Shown piece by piece: positions 8,120-17,325 of a stretch of 64,000 nt of DNA. The stretch is from positions 700,181 through 764,180 of the forward strand of contig JADJAD010000004.1 in the NCBI GenBank assembly GCA_016704465.1. The letters run 5' to 3'. Within the stretch, counting starts at the first letter, position 1. Every line of letters begins with the position of its first letter. This DNA is from Gemmatimonadota bacterium. GTDB taxonomy: Bacteria > Gemmatimonadota > Gemmatimonadetes > Gemmatimonadales > Gemmatimonadaceae. A program made the translations under genes and the position numbers. The notes beneath the pieces are model-generated. The model saw only the letters and a program-made list of their open reading frames with translations, did not search any database and was not told the DNA's origin.

Positions 8120-11100
8120 TCATGGCGTCACCCGCACGGAGAACGAGAGGCGACGCATTTGCGGCCATCCCTCCTGGTTGTAGGCCGATAGTCCCCCAGG
8201 GTCGGCACCTGCGGCATTGGTGTTGCGAATTTCCGGATCGACAAGCTTCACGCCGAAGTCCGAGCGCTGCTCCACCCAGATTGTCCAGAAGTTCTGCGCC
8301 GACATCGTGACCGCAGCGTGCGCGACCTTGAGCGAACGCGTGAGCGTCGAGGGGAGCGTGTAGGTCGCACTCACCTGGCGCAGCTTGGCGAAGCCTCCCT
8401 TCACGATCCCCGGCTGGCGACGCGTATCGAGGATGTCGTAGCCGAGCAGGATGGGGTCCGTCGCCTCGAGGATCGAGCGCTGGTTGCGGAACGAGAGCAG
8501 CGAGGCGCGGATGTCGCCGCTGAGGATGGTGTTGCCGCCGAGGAAGTCGACCAGACCGAACAACTGCACGTTGCGGAACAGGGTGAGCTGCATGGTCCCC
8601 GACCCTTCCCACTTCGGCAGCGCGCTTCCCCAGTAGACGGCCGGGGCGGTAAGACAGGGGACCGAAGCACCACCGCCATCCGAGAAGGTCGTCCCGGGAG
8701 TCAACGAGCCGCTCTCACACATGAGGTTGACCGGACGCGGCTGGCCGTTCACCGTCGTCATCTCGCCCGAGGTGATGCGGCGATGGAAGATCGCGCCGAG
8801 CGGGAAGCCCGGCACGTGGTACTGGCCGAAGCCGGCGTTGAGCACGAGCGACGCCGGACCGCCGAGCGAGACGATCTCGTTGCGATTCTGCGAGAACTTG
8901 AGGCCGAGGCGGAGGTCGGCGTTGCGCGAGCGGAAGACGTCGCCATTGAGGTCCAGCTCCCAGCCGTCGTTCTTGATCGAGCCAATGTTTCGATACTGCA
9001 CACCCGGGAATCCGAGCGACGGGAGTGCCGGCACCGACACGAGGGCGTCGCGCGTGGTCTTGCGATAGTACGTGAGTTCGACGCCGATCCGATTGTCGAT
9101 GAACGTGGCGTCGAGCCCGGTCTCGAACTCCTCGCCGACCTCTGGCTTGAGGTCCGGATTCCCGAGGTTCTGCGGCGTCAGCGTCGGCGTGCCGCCTTGG
9201 CCTGCTTCGGGTGCGTAGGAGCGCAATGCCGCGAAGGCGTCGGGCTGCTGTCCGGCGCGCCCCCATGCGGCACGCACGCGCAGCGAGGAGAGACCCGGCA
9301 GGTCGCGGGCGAACGACTCCTCGCCGACCACCCACGAGGCACTGAACTTGGGATAGTACGTCGCGGCGTAGCTCTTCCCGAAGGCGCTGTTGTCGTCGCC
9401 GCGCACGGCGGCCGTGAGGAAGAGTCGATCGCGCCAGCCGAGCTGCTCCTGCACATACAGGCCCACGGTCTTGTTCTCGACGAAGGTCTCCTGCGCGGTC
9501 TTCGTCGCCCCCGCCGTCACGGTCTCCAGGTCCTTGACCGGAAAGGTCTCGGCACGGGACAGGATGGACTGGTTCTGCTTGCGGTAGTACTGCGCGCCGA
9601 AGGCACTCTCCAGCTTTAGTGAGCTGGACGGGCGCCAGGTGATTGTTCCCGAGTAGTCGGCGCTGACGTAGGAGGCCTGGGACCCCTGTACGTCCCGCCG
9701 TCCCTGCGGATAGAGCGATCCGATGGTCGAGATCTTCTTCCACAGGCTGGAGAGGCGCTGGTCGGTGAAGTCGCCGCCCACGGTGATGCGCTGGTTGAAC
9801 CAGCCGGTGGGGATGTGCCGCAGCGTGGTCGTCAGCGTATTGCGCCCGACGTCCTCGTAGCCCTGGATGTCGTCGTGATAGACCTCGGGGAGATAGGCGA
9901 GGAAGCCGCGCGTCGGACCGTCGATACCGCCCGGGAGGTTGCGCCCCGGCTCACAACCCGGCGAGGGACACGACCAGGTGATGGCCGTCGTGATCGGCTG
10001 CTGCACGCCGGCCGAACGCAGGCGACTGCGCTCGTAGCCGAGGCCGAAGTCGAGGAAGATCTTCTCGCTCGGCGTGAACGTGAGGTTGCTGCGCCCGGAG
10101 AGTCGATTCTTCCAGTTGTACTCCACCGGTCCTTCGTCGCGGTCCCAGCCACCGAAGAAGAGGTAGTTGAGCGACTCGGCGCCGCCCGAGATCGTGACGT
10201 CGTAGCCTTGCGGCATCCCGGTGCGGAAGGGCGACCCCTTGCAGCTGTCGCCATCCAGCTTGTACGGTGCGGGACACCGACCGTAGACGCTCACCGGGAA
10301 GCCGATCTCGCGCTCGCGCTTGAGGATGTTGACGTCGACGATCTCACCGGCTGCGCTCTTGTAGTAGCTGTGTTGGAAGAGGTTCTCCGGGTCGGGGAGC
10401 CAGTTGGCGCCTCCCTTGACCTGGTAGTTGACCGTCGGCCGGCCACGGGCCCCCTTCTTGGTGATGATGTTGATCACCCCGTTCGAGGCCTCCGTGCCAT
10501 AGAGCGTCGCCGCCGAGGGTCCCTTGATGACCTCGATGCTCTCGATCTCCTCGGGATTGATGTCGTTGATGCGCGACGGGGCGTAGCGGCTGTCCACACC
10601 GCCCTGCCCGGGAAATCCGCCGGCGTCGGCCGCCGCATTGTTGACGCGCACCCCGTCGATGTAGATGAGCGGTTCGGAAGAGAGCGTCATGCTGCTCGCC
10701 CCGCGGATGCGCGTATTCCCTCCCGATCCCACGTCGCCACCCCCTGAGGCCACGCGCACGCCAGGCACGACGTTCAGGAACTGCTGCACGTTCGGTTTTG
10801 GGGCGATCTTGGAGATGTCGGCAGCGCTGACGATCCCCATCGCATTGCCGAGCTCGCGCTTTGCCTGGGCGTTCGGCGTCCCGGTCACGACGACCTGGTC
10901 GAGCGTCATCGTCGTCTTCTCGAGCTCGACGTCGAGTCGCAGCGAGTCGCGCAGCGTGATCTCGCGGGTGATGCGCGCATAGCCGAGGCGCCGTACCGAG
11001 ACGGTGTACGTGCCCGGGGGAATGTTGATCACCCGGTACACGCCGGTCGTGGCCGAGATCGAGCCGAGCCGGGTCCCCTCGATCGCGATCGTGGCGCCAG

Positions 11101-11254
11101 CGATCGGTTCGTTGGTCCGCGCGGTCGTGATTGTCCCGCTGAGGACGCCGACCTGCGCCTGGGCGACCTGGGCCGTGAGCGCGATGAGGAACGGCAGGAC
11201 GTGTCGCGCCCGGACTCCGGTCCCTCGAGCGCTTCGATGGACACGCTTCAGCAT
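8120..11254 (-). CDS. SusC/RagA family TonB-linked outer-membrane receptor
   Basis: A 1044-residue TonB-dependent transporter. The start at 11254 is set by CGGAGGTCGC immediately upstream. It has a signal peptide, a carboxypeptidase-D-like regulatory domain (GVLSGTITTARTNEPIAGA onward), a plug with VVVTGTPNAQAK and the SusC signature YIDGVRVNNAAAD followed by ESIEVIKGPSAATLYGTEAS, and a long beta-barrel ending in SFSVRVTP. It works with the SusD lipoprotein immediately downstream to import a bulky ligand, powered by TonB. It is the first gene of the operon and has a recognisable promoter at 11376-11404. Confidence 0.93.
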   Translation of the reverse strand: MLKRVHRSARGTGVRARHVLPFLIALTAQVAQAQVGVLSGTITTARTNEPIAGATIAIEGTRLGSISATTGVYRVINIPPGTYTVSVRRLGYARITREITLRDSLRLDVELEKTTMTLDQVVVTGTPNAQAKRELGNAMGIVSAADISKIAPKPNVQQFLNVVPGVRVASGGGDVGSGGNTRIRGASSMTLSSEPLIYIDGVRVNNAAADAGGFPGQGGVDSRYAPSRINDINPEEIESIEVIKGPSAATLYGTEASNGVINIITKKGARGRPTVNYQVKGGANWLPDPENLFQHSYYKSAAGEIVDVNILKREREIGFPVSVYGRCPAPYKLDGDSCKGSPFRTGMPQGYDVTISGGAESLNYLFFGGWDRDEGPVEYNWKNRLSGRSNLTFTPSEKIFLDFGLGYERSRLRSAGVQQPITTAITWSCPSPGCEPGRNLPGGIDGPTRGFLAYLPEVYHDDIQGYEDVGRNTLTTTLRHIPTGWFNQRITVGGDFTDQRLSSLWKKISTIGSLYPQGRRDVQGSQASYVSADYSGTITWRPSSSLKLESAFGAQYYRKQNQSILSRAETFPVKDLETVTAGATKTAQETFVENKTVGLYVQEQLGWRDRLFLTAAVRGDDNSAFGKSYAATYYPKFSASWVVGEESFARDLPGLSSLRVRAAWGRAGQQPDAFAALRSYAPEAGQGGTPTLTPQNLGNPDLKPEVGEEFETGLDATFIDNRIGVELTYYRKTTRDALVSVPALPSLGFPGVQYRNIGSIKNDGWELDLNGDVFRSRNADLRLGLKFSQNRNEIVSLGGPASLVLNAGFGQYHVPGFPLGAIFHRRITSGEMTTVNGQPRPVNLMCESGSLTPGTTFSDGGGASVPCLTAPAVYWGSALPKWEGSGTMQLTLFRNVQLFGLVDFLGGNTILSGDIRASLLSFRNQRSILEATDPILLGYDILDTRRQPGIVKGGFAKLRQVSATYTLPSTLTRSLKVAHAAVTMSAQNFWTIWVEQRSDFGVKLVDPEIRNTNAAGADPGGLSAYNQEGWPQMRRLSFSVRVTP

Positions 11255-11375
11255 GCGACCTCCGTGTAGTGATGGTGCGAAAACAGGAGTAGCAGCACCA
11301 CGCCACCGTGCCGGCGCGCGGAACGTCTTGGGGAACATCCACGCGCGCGTGCGAACGTCGGGACGTGCGCGCATA

Positions 11376-11404
11376 GGTATACACCGTGCGGAATGCGTTG
11401 TAAA
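11376..11404 (-). promoter_or_regulatory. Sigma-70-like promoter of the SusC operon
   Basis: On the minus strand the sequence reads TTTACA (11404-11399), a 17-bp spacer, then TATACC (11381-11376). This close match to a housekeeping promoter lies in an AT-richer island about 115 bp upstream of the SusC start codon. No other gene lies between, so it most likely drives susC-susD-hydrolase. A few bases of 5' leader would follow from about 11369. Confidence 0.6.
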
Positions 11405-11455
11405 GTGTGTACAGAACTGAGCGCACCGCGACGGCGACGGCGCCTTCGGGTACGC

Positions 11456-11479
11456 GGGCGGTTACGTGGGCGGTTACGC
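11456..11479. repeat. Tandem 12-bp repeat, two copies
   Basis: GGGCGGTTACG(T/C) occurs twice back to back in the noncoding stretch between the SusC promoter and the small membrane-protein gene. It has no clear role; operator or chance are both possible. Confidence 0.4.
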
Positions 11480-11659
11480 CGGCGGGTGCGTTGGTGAGCG
11501 GAAGCGGACCCGGCAGGTGCACGCCGTCCGGAGCCCGGACCGGATCAGGGCGGTCCTGATTGGCGCATGGCCAAGGCCGGCTCGACCGATGCCGATGCAG
11601 CGACGACTACCACACCGACGGTCAGGGGCGCAGGAGGCGCCGCCGGGAATCGGAGTTCT

Positions 11660-12136
11660 CTACGCGCCGCCGAGTCCCAGCGCCCACCGCACGATCCGGA
11701 TGCCGAAGTCCACCGCCGAAATGCCGATCGGAATCGCCGAGATTCCGACCGAGAATGCCAGGCCGTAACGGAAGAGCGTGGCACCGACCGTCCCGGTGCG
11801 ATGTCCGAAGATCGGACGCAGTACCAACAGCTCGAGCATCCACCCCGACGTGTAGGCCACGTTGGCGATGACTCCGTAGGCCAGCACACCGACGAGCGGT
11901 GGGCCGAAGACGTGGTGCGGAAACGGTCCAACAGCGCTCAGGACCGCGATGCTGGTGAGCGAAACGAGACCGGTCGCGCCCACAGCAACGTTGAAAGGCA
12001 GGCGTCGGCGCTCCCACCACCGCACGACCTCGGCTGCGCTCTCGTTGCCGGCTGCGTCGCGAAACAGCAGACGCCGCGCCGCCGATGAGGGCTCGGGCGC
12101 TGGCGTGGAATCCTGGAAGAGGTCAAGGGCGTTCAT
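11660..12136 (-). CDS. Small hypothetical integral membrane protein
   Basis: A 158-residue protein starting MNALDLFQDS. The first 60 residues are soluble and charged. Three to four hydrophobic segments follow (FNVAVGATGLVSLTSIAVLS; PPLVGVLAYGVIANVAY; ATLFRYGLAFSVGISAIPIG), ending AVDFGIRIVRWALGLGGA. I do not recognise the family. The start at 12136 is uncertain because the ribosome site is weak; an ATG 18 bases upstream is in frame. It is divergent from the DPP-IV gene. Confidence 0.6.
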   Translation of the reverse strand: MNALDLFQDSTPAPEPSSAARRLLFRDAAGNESAAEVVRWWERRRLPFNVAVGATGLVSLTSIAVLSAVGPFPHHVFGPPLVGVLAYGVIANVAYTSGWMLELLVLRPIFGHRTGTVGATLFRYGLAFSVGISAIPIGISAVDFGIRIVRWALGLGGA

Positions 12137-12279
12137 GTGAAAGCACTTTATCATACAAAGCTTGGCGGCGCAAGACGTGGTCGTTGGGACGCGATGGCTA
12201 ATCGACGCCCGTTGACCTCCACCTCGCCCCGCCTCACGTTGACCACGCCCGCTCCTCCCGACCTCACCGGACTCCGATA

Positions 12280-14613
12280 ATGCGTCGTTCCCGATCGCTC
12301 GTTCGCTCGCTCGCCCTCTTCCTCTCCCCCGCCCTCGCGCTCGCCCAGGCACCGGCCGTCGACTACCAGCGCGCCGAGCAGATGCTGACGTGGAACGCGC
12401 TGCGCCATGTGAGCGGCGACCAGGTGGCACCGACGTTCTACCGCGACAGCACGCGCTTCTGGTACCGCGTGATGACGCCGCGCGGCGCCGAGTTCATCTC
12501 CGTGACGCCGACGAGCGGCCAGCGGGCCCCCCTGTTCGACAATGCCCGGCTCGCCGCGGCCCTTTCGCGCGCCGCCGACTCCGCGGTCGCTGCCGGGACG
12601 CTCCCCTTTCAGCGCTTCGACTTCGCCGACGACGGGCGAGACGAGAAGCGCATCAGGGTGCGCGTCGGCAAGCGAGACTTCGTCTGCGAGCTGGCGGGCT
12701 ACGCCTGCACGAAGTCCGATACGCTTCCCGACCGCCGCCGGTACGTGCGATCGCCCGATGACCAGTGGGAGGCCTTCGCCTCGGGCCACAACCTCTGGGC
12801 GCGGCGCACCGGAGCGAACGACTCGACCCAGCTCACCACCGACGGCATCGCGCTCCACGCCTACGGCGTCACCTCGCGCTCGCCCACACAGATCAAGCAG
12901 AAGCTCCCCGACATTGCACAGGTCACCTGGTCTCCCGACTCGCGCCGCCTGGTCGTGCCGCGTGTCGATGAGCGTGGCGTGCAGCGCTTCCATCTCTACT
13001 CGTCGACGAGTGCACGTCCGACAGCGTACGACTATCCCTACGCACTCCCCGGCGACTCCATCGTCCCGATGACCGACCTGTACCTGGTCAACGTCCCTGC
13101 CGGGACGAGCCGCCGTCTGGAGTCACCGCCGCAGCCGCAGATGTCGTTCTATGCCTTTGGCGGCAGCCTGGCGCAATGGTCACCCGCGTCGGATCGCGTC
13201 TACTTCACCCATGTCAACCGCGGACCGAGGAAGGTCCAACTGATGGTTGCCGACGTCGCCGGCGGGCCACCGCGCGCGATGGCCGCCGACAGCGCTGCCT
13301 CATACGTCGTCGGCAGCATCGATATCACCAACGGCGCGATCAACTGGAAGCCACTCCGTAACGGCAACGTGATCTGGTTCTCCGAACGTGACGGCTGGGC
13401 GCACCTCTACCACCTCGGTGCCGACGGTGCCGTTCGGCACCAGCTCACCGCGGGCGACTGGGTCGTGACCGCGCTGCTCGGCGTCGACGAGACGGCGGGG
13501 CGCGTGTACTTCACCGCGCGTGGTCGCGAAGCGGGGCGCCACCCCGAGTACGACTTCCTGTACTCGGTGGGACTCGATGGCACGGCACTCACCCTGCTGA
13601 CTCCCGAGGACGCCGACCATGCCGTGACCGCCGTGCCGTCGGGTAAGTACTTCGTCGACACATACAGCCGGGTCGATACACCGCCCGTGAGCGTGCTGCG
13701 TGCGGCTGACGGGCGGATCATGAAGGAACTCGAGCGCGCCGATATCTCGGCACTGCGCGCCACCGGGTGGCGTCCCGGCGAGATCTTCCGCGCCAAGGCG
13801 CGCGATGGTGTCACCGAGATCAGCGGCGTCATGTACAAGCCCTCGGACTTCGACTCCACGAAGCGCTATCCGGTCATCGACCACATCTATCCGGGGCCGC
13901 TCATCACCCCGGTGTCCAAGGAGTTCTTCCCCTCCCGCATCGCCTTCTCGTACTCCACGATGGGGCAGGTGCAGGCACTCGCCGAGCTCGGCTTCATCGT
14001 CCTCGAGATCGACGCGTTAGGCAACACCGGGCGCGCCAAGGCAATCTACACGCGGGAATTCGGCAACCTGGGCGACAACGGGATCCCCGACCACGTCGCC
14101 GCCATCCAGCAGCTCGGCGTGCAGCACCGGTGGATGGACCTCTCGCGCGTGGGCATCTACGGACACTCCGGCGGCGGCTTCTCGTCGACCGACGCCATGC
14201 TGCGCTATCCCGACTTCTTCAAGGTGGCCGTCTCCACCTCGGGCAACCACGACAACCGCACCTACTACAATGGCTGGGGGGAGCGCTTCCAGGGACTCCT
14301 GGTGCGCGACACGCTGCGCGGCACCGACAACTACGCCCCGGCAGCCAACAAGACCTTTGCCGCCAACCTCAAGGGCAAGCTCTTCCTGATCCATGGCGAC
14401 ATGGATGACAACGTGCACCCCGCGCACACCCTGGCGCTGGTCGATGCGCTGGTGAAGGCCAACAAGCGCTTCGAGCTGCTCATGCTCCCCGATGCCGATC
14501 ACGGGTTGACGCAGCATCCCTACGTCATCCGGCGCACGTGGGACTTTTTCGTCGAGAACCTGCTGGGCGGGAAGGCGCCCGACGAGCACGTGATTGCGCC
14601 GCCGCCCAGGTGA
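12280..14613 (+). CDS. Dipeptidyl-peptidase IV-type S9 prolyl peptidase, exported
   Basis: A 777-residue S9B peptidase, predicted to remove X-Pro or similar dipeptides from the N-termini of peptides in the periplasm. A signal peptide (about 1-22, ending ALALAQA) is followed by the DPP-IV N-terminal beta-propeller (about 40-500). The alpha/beta hydrolase domain carries GHSGGG (Ser630), the Asp in HGDMDDNVHP (about 708) and the His in DADHGLTQ (about 740). Length and motif order are normal for the family. The start ATG is directly followed by the signal peptide although no good Shine-Dalgarno is visible. It is monocistronic, divergent from the small membrane protein and convergent with the FAD oxidase. 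Confidence 0.92.
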   Translation: MRRSRSLVRSLALFLSPALALAQAPAVDYQRAEQMLTWNALRHVSGDQVAPTFYRDSTRFWYRVMTPRGAEFISVTPTSGQRAPLFDNARLAAALSRAADSAVAAGTLPFQRFDFADDGRDEKRIRVRVGKRDFVCELAGYACTKSDTLPDRRRYVRSPDDQWEAFASGHNLWARRTGANDSTQLTTDGIALHAYGVTSRSPTQIKQKLPDIAQVTWSPDSRRLVVPRVDERGVQRFHLYSSTSARPTAYDYPYALPGDSIVPMTDLYLVNVPAGTSRRLESPPQPQMSFYAFGGSLAQWSPASDRVYFTHVNRGPRKVQLMVADVAGGPPRAMAADSAASYVVGSIDITNGAINWKPLRNGNVIWFSERDGWAHLYHLGADGAVRHQLTAGDWVVTALLGVDETAGRVYFTARGREAGRHPEYDFLYSVGLDGTALTLLTPEDADHAVTAVPSGKYFVDTYSRVDTPPVSVLRAADGRIMKELERADISALRATGWRPGEIFRAKARDGVTEISGVMYKPSDFDSTKRYPVIDHIYPGPLITPVSKEFFPSRIAFSYSTMGQVQALAELGFIVLEIDALGNTGRAKAIYTREFGNLGDNGIPDHVAAIQQLGVQHRWMDLSRVGIYGHSGGGFSSTDAMLRYPDFFKVAVSTSGNHDNRTYYNGWGERFQGLLVRDTLRGTDNYAPAANKTFAANLKGKLFLIHGDMDDNVHPAHTLALVDALVKANKRFELLMLPDADHGLTQHPYVIRRTWDFFVENLLGGKAPDEHVIAPPPR

Positions 14614-14679
14614 GGCGTGACCGTCCTGCCGACGGATGGCCCAAACGGGCGCACGTGATCGCGAGCCGCTGCCGGGGTG

Positions 14680-15843
14680 CTAGAAGACGTTGGTCTCCAC
14701 CCGTAGCGCCCGCGCGTCGAAGCGATCCACGCGCAGCTCGTCGATGTCGATGCTGTGTGCACGACCGTCGAGGATTTCTTCGGCCATCAGCATGCCCGTC
14801 GCTGGCGCGTGCATCACCCCGTGCCCGCTGAAGCCGCTCGCATCGAGGTAGTTGGGGAGCGCGGGATGCCGTCCCAGGACGGGCATGTGGTCGGGGGTCA
14901 CCTCGTACAGCCCCGACCAGCAGCGACGGTGCGCAAGCTGTGCCTCTCCAAGCATCGGGAAGCGGCGCACGCCATGCTCGAGCACCGAATCGAGCCACCC
15001 CCAATCGACGTCCAGCCGTTCGCTGGACGGCTCGTGGGGATTGGTGAGTCCGAAGAACAGCGCACGCCCTTCCTTGCGCACGTAGAAGCCGCTCGCGACG
15101 TCGAACGAGAACGGCATTCCGTCGGGGAGACCGTCGAAGTCGTCGGTCACGTAGATGGTGCGGCGAAAGGGGCGCACCGGGATGTCGAGACCGGCCATGG
15201 CTCCCAGCGGTCCCGCCCATGCCCCGCACGCATTGACGAAGGTCTCGCAGCCATAGGTCCCGTCCGGCGTCTCGACCCCCACCACGCGGCCGCCCACGCG
15301 GTGCACCGCAGAGATCGGTGCCTCGCACCGCACCCGCACGCCTAACGACCGCGCCCGCGCGAGGTAGCCGGTGGCGATGCCGTACGGGTCACAGTAGCCG
15401 TCCCACGGGCAGTACGACGCGCCCAGCACGTCGTCGAGGCGCATTCCCGGCACCAACCGCCCCGCCTCGTCGGCGCTCAATAGCTCTGTGGGGACACCGA
15501 GCGAACGCTGCAGCTTCGCCTGCTCCTGGTAACGCTTCCACGACGCGGGGTCGGTGTGGACGAACAGGTAGCCGACCTGTCGCAGCGACGCGTAGCCACC
15601 GACCTCCTGGGTGAACGCCTGCAGTCGCTCTATGGAGTAGTGCGACAGGCGCACGTTCACCGCCGTGGCGAACTGGTGCCGCACGCCGCCGGCCGAGCGG
15701 CCCGTGCTCCCGCTCGCCGGTGCGTCGGCGCGCTCGAGGACGAGGACGTCTCGACAGCCGCGAGCCGCAAGGTGATAGGCGATCGAGGCCCCCACGATTC
15801 CGGCGCCCGCGATGATGACCGACGCACCCGGCCGCTCAGTCAC
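14680..15843 (-). CDS. FAD-dependent amino-acid/sarcosine oxidase family protein (DAO)
   Basis: A 387-residue flavoprotein of the glycine/D-amino-acid/sarcosine oxidase family. The N-terminal Rossmann motif is SVIIAGAGIVGASIAYHLA, followed by VLERADAPASGSTGRSAGG, where the Ser/Gly-rich turn after the acidic residue binds FAD. The C-terminal part has LYEVTPDHMPVLGRHPALPN and the flavin-binding GFSGHGVMHAPATGMLMAE. The start is GTG 15843; no ATG fits. It likely oxidises a secondary amine or amino acid in the cytoplasm, but the substrate cannot be read from sequence. It is convergent with DPP-IV, so amino-acid use is a reasonable context. Confidence 0.85.
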   Translation of the reverse strand: MTERPGASVIIAGAGIVGASIAYHLAARGCRDVLVLERADAPASGSTGRSAGGVRHQFATAVNVRLSHYSIERLQAFTQEVGGYASLRQVGYLFVHTDPASWKRYQEQAKLQRSLGVPTELLSADEAGRLVPGMRLDDVLGASYCPWDGYCDPYGIATGYLARARSLGVRVRCEAPISAVHRVGGRVVGVETPDGTYGCETFVNACGAWAGPLGAMAGLDIPVRPFRRTIYVTDDFDGLPDGMPFSFDVASGFYVRKEGRALFFGLTNPHEPSSERLDVDWGWLDSVLEHGVRRFPMLGEAQLAHRRCWSGLYEVTPDHMPVLGRHPALPNYLDASGFSGHGVMHAPATGMLMAEEILDGRAHSIDIDELRVDRFDARALRVETNVF

Positions 15844-16489
15844 GCGGATCGGATGTGTTCAGGCAGTACCTTTCGCGGTCGATGCGTGTCGCCACGAGCG
15901 TCACCAGTGTGAGTCGCGTCATGTGCGCGATGTTATGTCGCGCCGAGACGTGGCGCGGTCGGGAGTTCCCCGATTGGCGCCCCGCGGTCCCTCTTCTACC
16001 TTGCGTCGTACACCGAGCGATTCGCTCGGGCCTTCGTCTATTCGCCATCGCCGATGCTTCTTGCCGTCGACATCCATCGCGAAGCCACATCGCCCTCCCG
16101 GGGCGCCGGAGACGGCGCCGAGGAGGCGATGGTGCGTGCATGGACCGGACGCTCGGCGATTCAGTGCGTGACCAGTACGGCGCTTCCCCGCATCGCGACC
16201 GCTGGAGCGCCCAAGACGCGCGTGTCCGACTTGCGCGCTGTCGCCCCCCGTGCCCTGCGCCGATCTGCCATCAGACGTCGCACGCACGGGGGCTCACCTG
16301 GCCTCGAGCACAAGGTGGGGACGGCGCACGCGCGCGAGCGCGGCTAGCGCAGCCTCGATTCCGGCACCGCCGGCGGCCTCCAGTCCGCCGTCCGATCGCC
16401 CCACCTGTGCTTGGCGCAGGTGGGGCGTCGTGTTTTCGCGGGTGCCCACGAGGGGTACCCGCCAACGGGCCATACCGGAGCACTCACGC
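15844..16489. other. Long noncoding region carrying a structured leader
   Basis: About 645 bases contain no convincing gene; open frames on both strands are composition shadows without a start or family signal. The first half shows nothing I can name. The second half (from about 16290) holds the paired hairpins described separately. Confidence 0.5.
16293..16436 (+). promoter_or_regulatory. Candidate attenuator or structured RNA leader with terminator hairpin
   Basis: Four segments can pair in mutually exclusive ways. Segment A (CTCACCT, 16293-16299) pairs with the end of B (GCACAAGGTGGGG, 16308-16320). Segment C (CGCCCCACCTG, 16397-16407) pairs perfectly over 11 bp with D (CAGGTGGGGCG, 16417-16427), followed by TCGTGTTTT, a plausible intrinsic terminator. 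B can instead pair with C plus TGC over 12 bp with one bulge, which would break the terminator. It lies 54 bases before the ATG of the hypothetical gene at 16490. The architecture is seen in sequence; function and ligand are unknown. Confidence 0.45.
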
Positions 16490-16930
16490 ATGCACAGCCA
16501 GCTGCAACTGATTCGGAACGCCGACCTCGGGTACATCCTGAAGGAGCAGTCCGAGATCGTGGGATGGATTCAGCAAGGAATCGTTGGCCTCGCCGGCTAC
16601 CCGAGCCGCGTCGACGCCTACTTCGCCGCCGACGCCGCCGCGTCGACCCTGCGGGACTGGTCGCTCGGACGGGAGGTGTCGCTTCCCGTCCCGTTCCCGC
16701 GCCCGCTCGCCCCCGACGAGCGCGTGCGCGTCGACGACCGGGTCGTCGGACGTCTCGTCCCTCCGTTCAAGAGCGCGGCATTCGGGGCCGCGGGCTACGG
16801 GTTCGAGATCGCCGTCCCGGCAGACACCTGGCTCTCCGTGATGCTGGAACTGGCGCAGCGCCTGCGCGAGAATACGGCGGAATGGCGCCGCCTGCGCCAC
16901 GAGGTAGCGACGCCGTTGGACGTAGCCTAG
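16490..16930 (+). CDS. Hypothetical protein, 146 aa, behind structured leader
   Basis: A soluble 146-residue protein beginning MHSQLQLIRNADLGYILKEQ, with GGAG about ten bases upstream. I recognise no family. It has an amphipathic N-terminal helix (EIVGWIQQGIVGLAGY), a proline-rich middle (PVPFPRPLAPDERV), an LVPPFKSAAFGAAGYGFEI segment and a C-terminal helix (LSVMLELAQRLRENTAEWRR). There are no Cys residues or signal peptide. The upstream terminator-like hairpin suggests conditional expression. Confidence 0.6.
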   Translation: MHSQLQLIRNADLGYILKEQSEIVGWIQQGIVGLAGYPSRVDAYFAADAAASTLRDWSLGREVSLPVPFPRPLAPDERVRVDDRVVGRLVPPFKSAAFGAAGYGFEIAVPADTWLSVMLELAQRLRENTAEWRRLRHEVATPLDVA

Positions 16931-16991
16931 CGCCGGTCATGTCACGACGGCGCTCGTCGCGCCCGAGAACGAACGACGACATCATGGACGC

Positions 16992-17276
16992 ATGACCGCC
17001 GCGTGCCCGACGCTCGCCTTCATCGTGAACCTGACGCCCGATCCGGGGTGCCGGGAACACGCACTCCGAACGCTCGAGGGCGCGTGGATCGCCTTCCTCG
17101 TGACACGTGCCCTCACGTGTCACGTGCGAGGGCGCGACGCGAGCATACGGGTCGTCGTGAGCGAAGCGTCGCAGGCCACCGAGGCCGATCGCGTGGCGAC
17201 CGACGCCTGGCTGGCTGGCCGCCGCGACGTAGTGCGGTGGACCATCGGCCCCCTGTTCGACCTGCAGGACGACTGA
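16992..17276 (+). CDS. Small protein, possibly YggL-like (DUF469)
   Basis: A 94-residue protein ending ATDAWLAGRRDVVRWTIGPLFDLQDD. This pattern (long helix, WL, charged turn, then x-x-LFD near the C-terminus) resembles YggL, a 50S-ribosome-associated protein of similar length. The match is weak and the N-terminal half is unremarkable. It follows the previous gene by 61 bp on the same strand. Treat the family call as tentative; a hypothetical small protein is the safe alternative. Confidence 0.5.
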   Translation: MTAACPTLAFIVNLTPDPGCREHALRTLEGAWIAFLVTRALTCHVRGRDASIRVVVSEASQATEADRVATDAWLAGRRDVVRWTIGPLFDLQDD

Positions 17277-17325
17277 CACTGGCGCGCGGGCAGAGACACC
17301 CCTCGCGCGCTGGGCACTCTGCCCC

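Noticed and set aside
16291..16385. Possible tRNA or tmRNA (GGGGGCT start, CCTCGATTCCGG and GGCCTCCA near the end)
   Set aside because: The ends do not pair as an acceptor stem, no anticodon arm or tag frame fits, and the T-arm lacks the GTTC core. The competing-hairpin explanation fits better.
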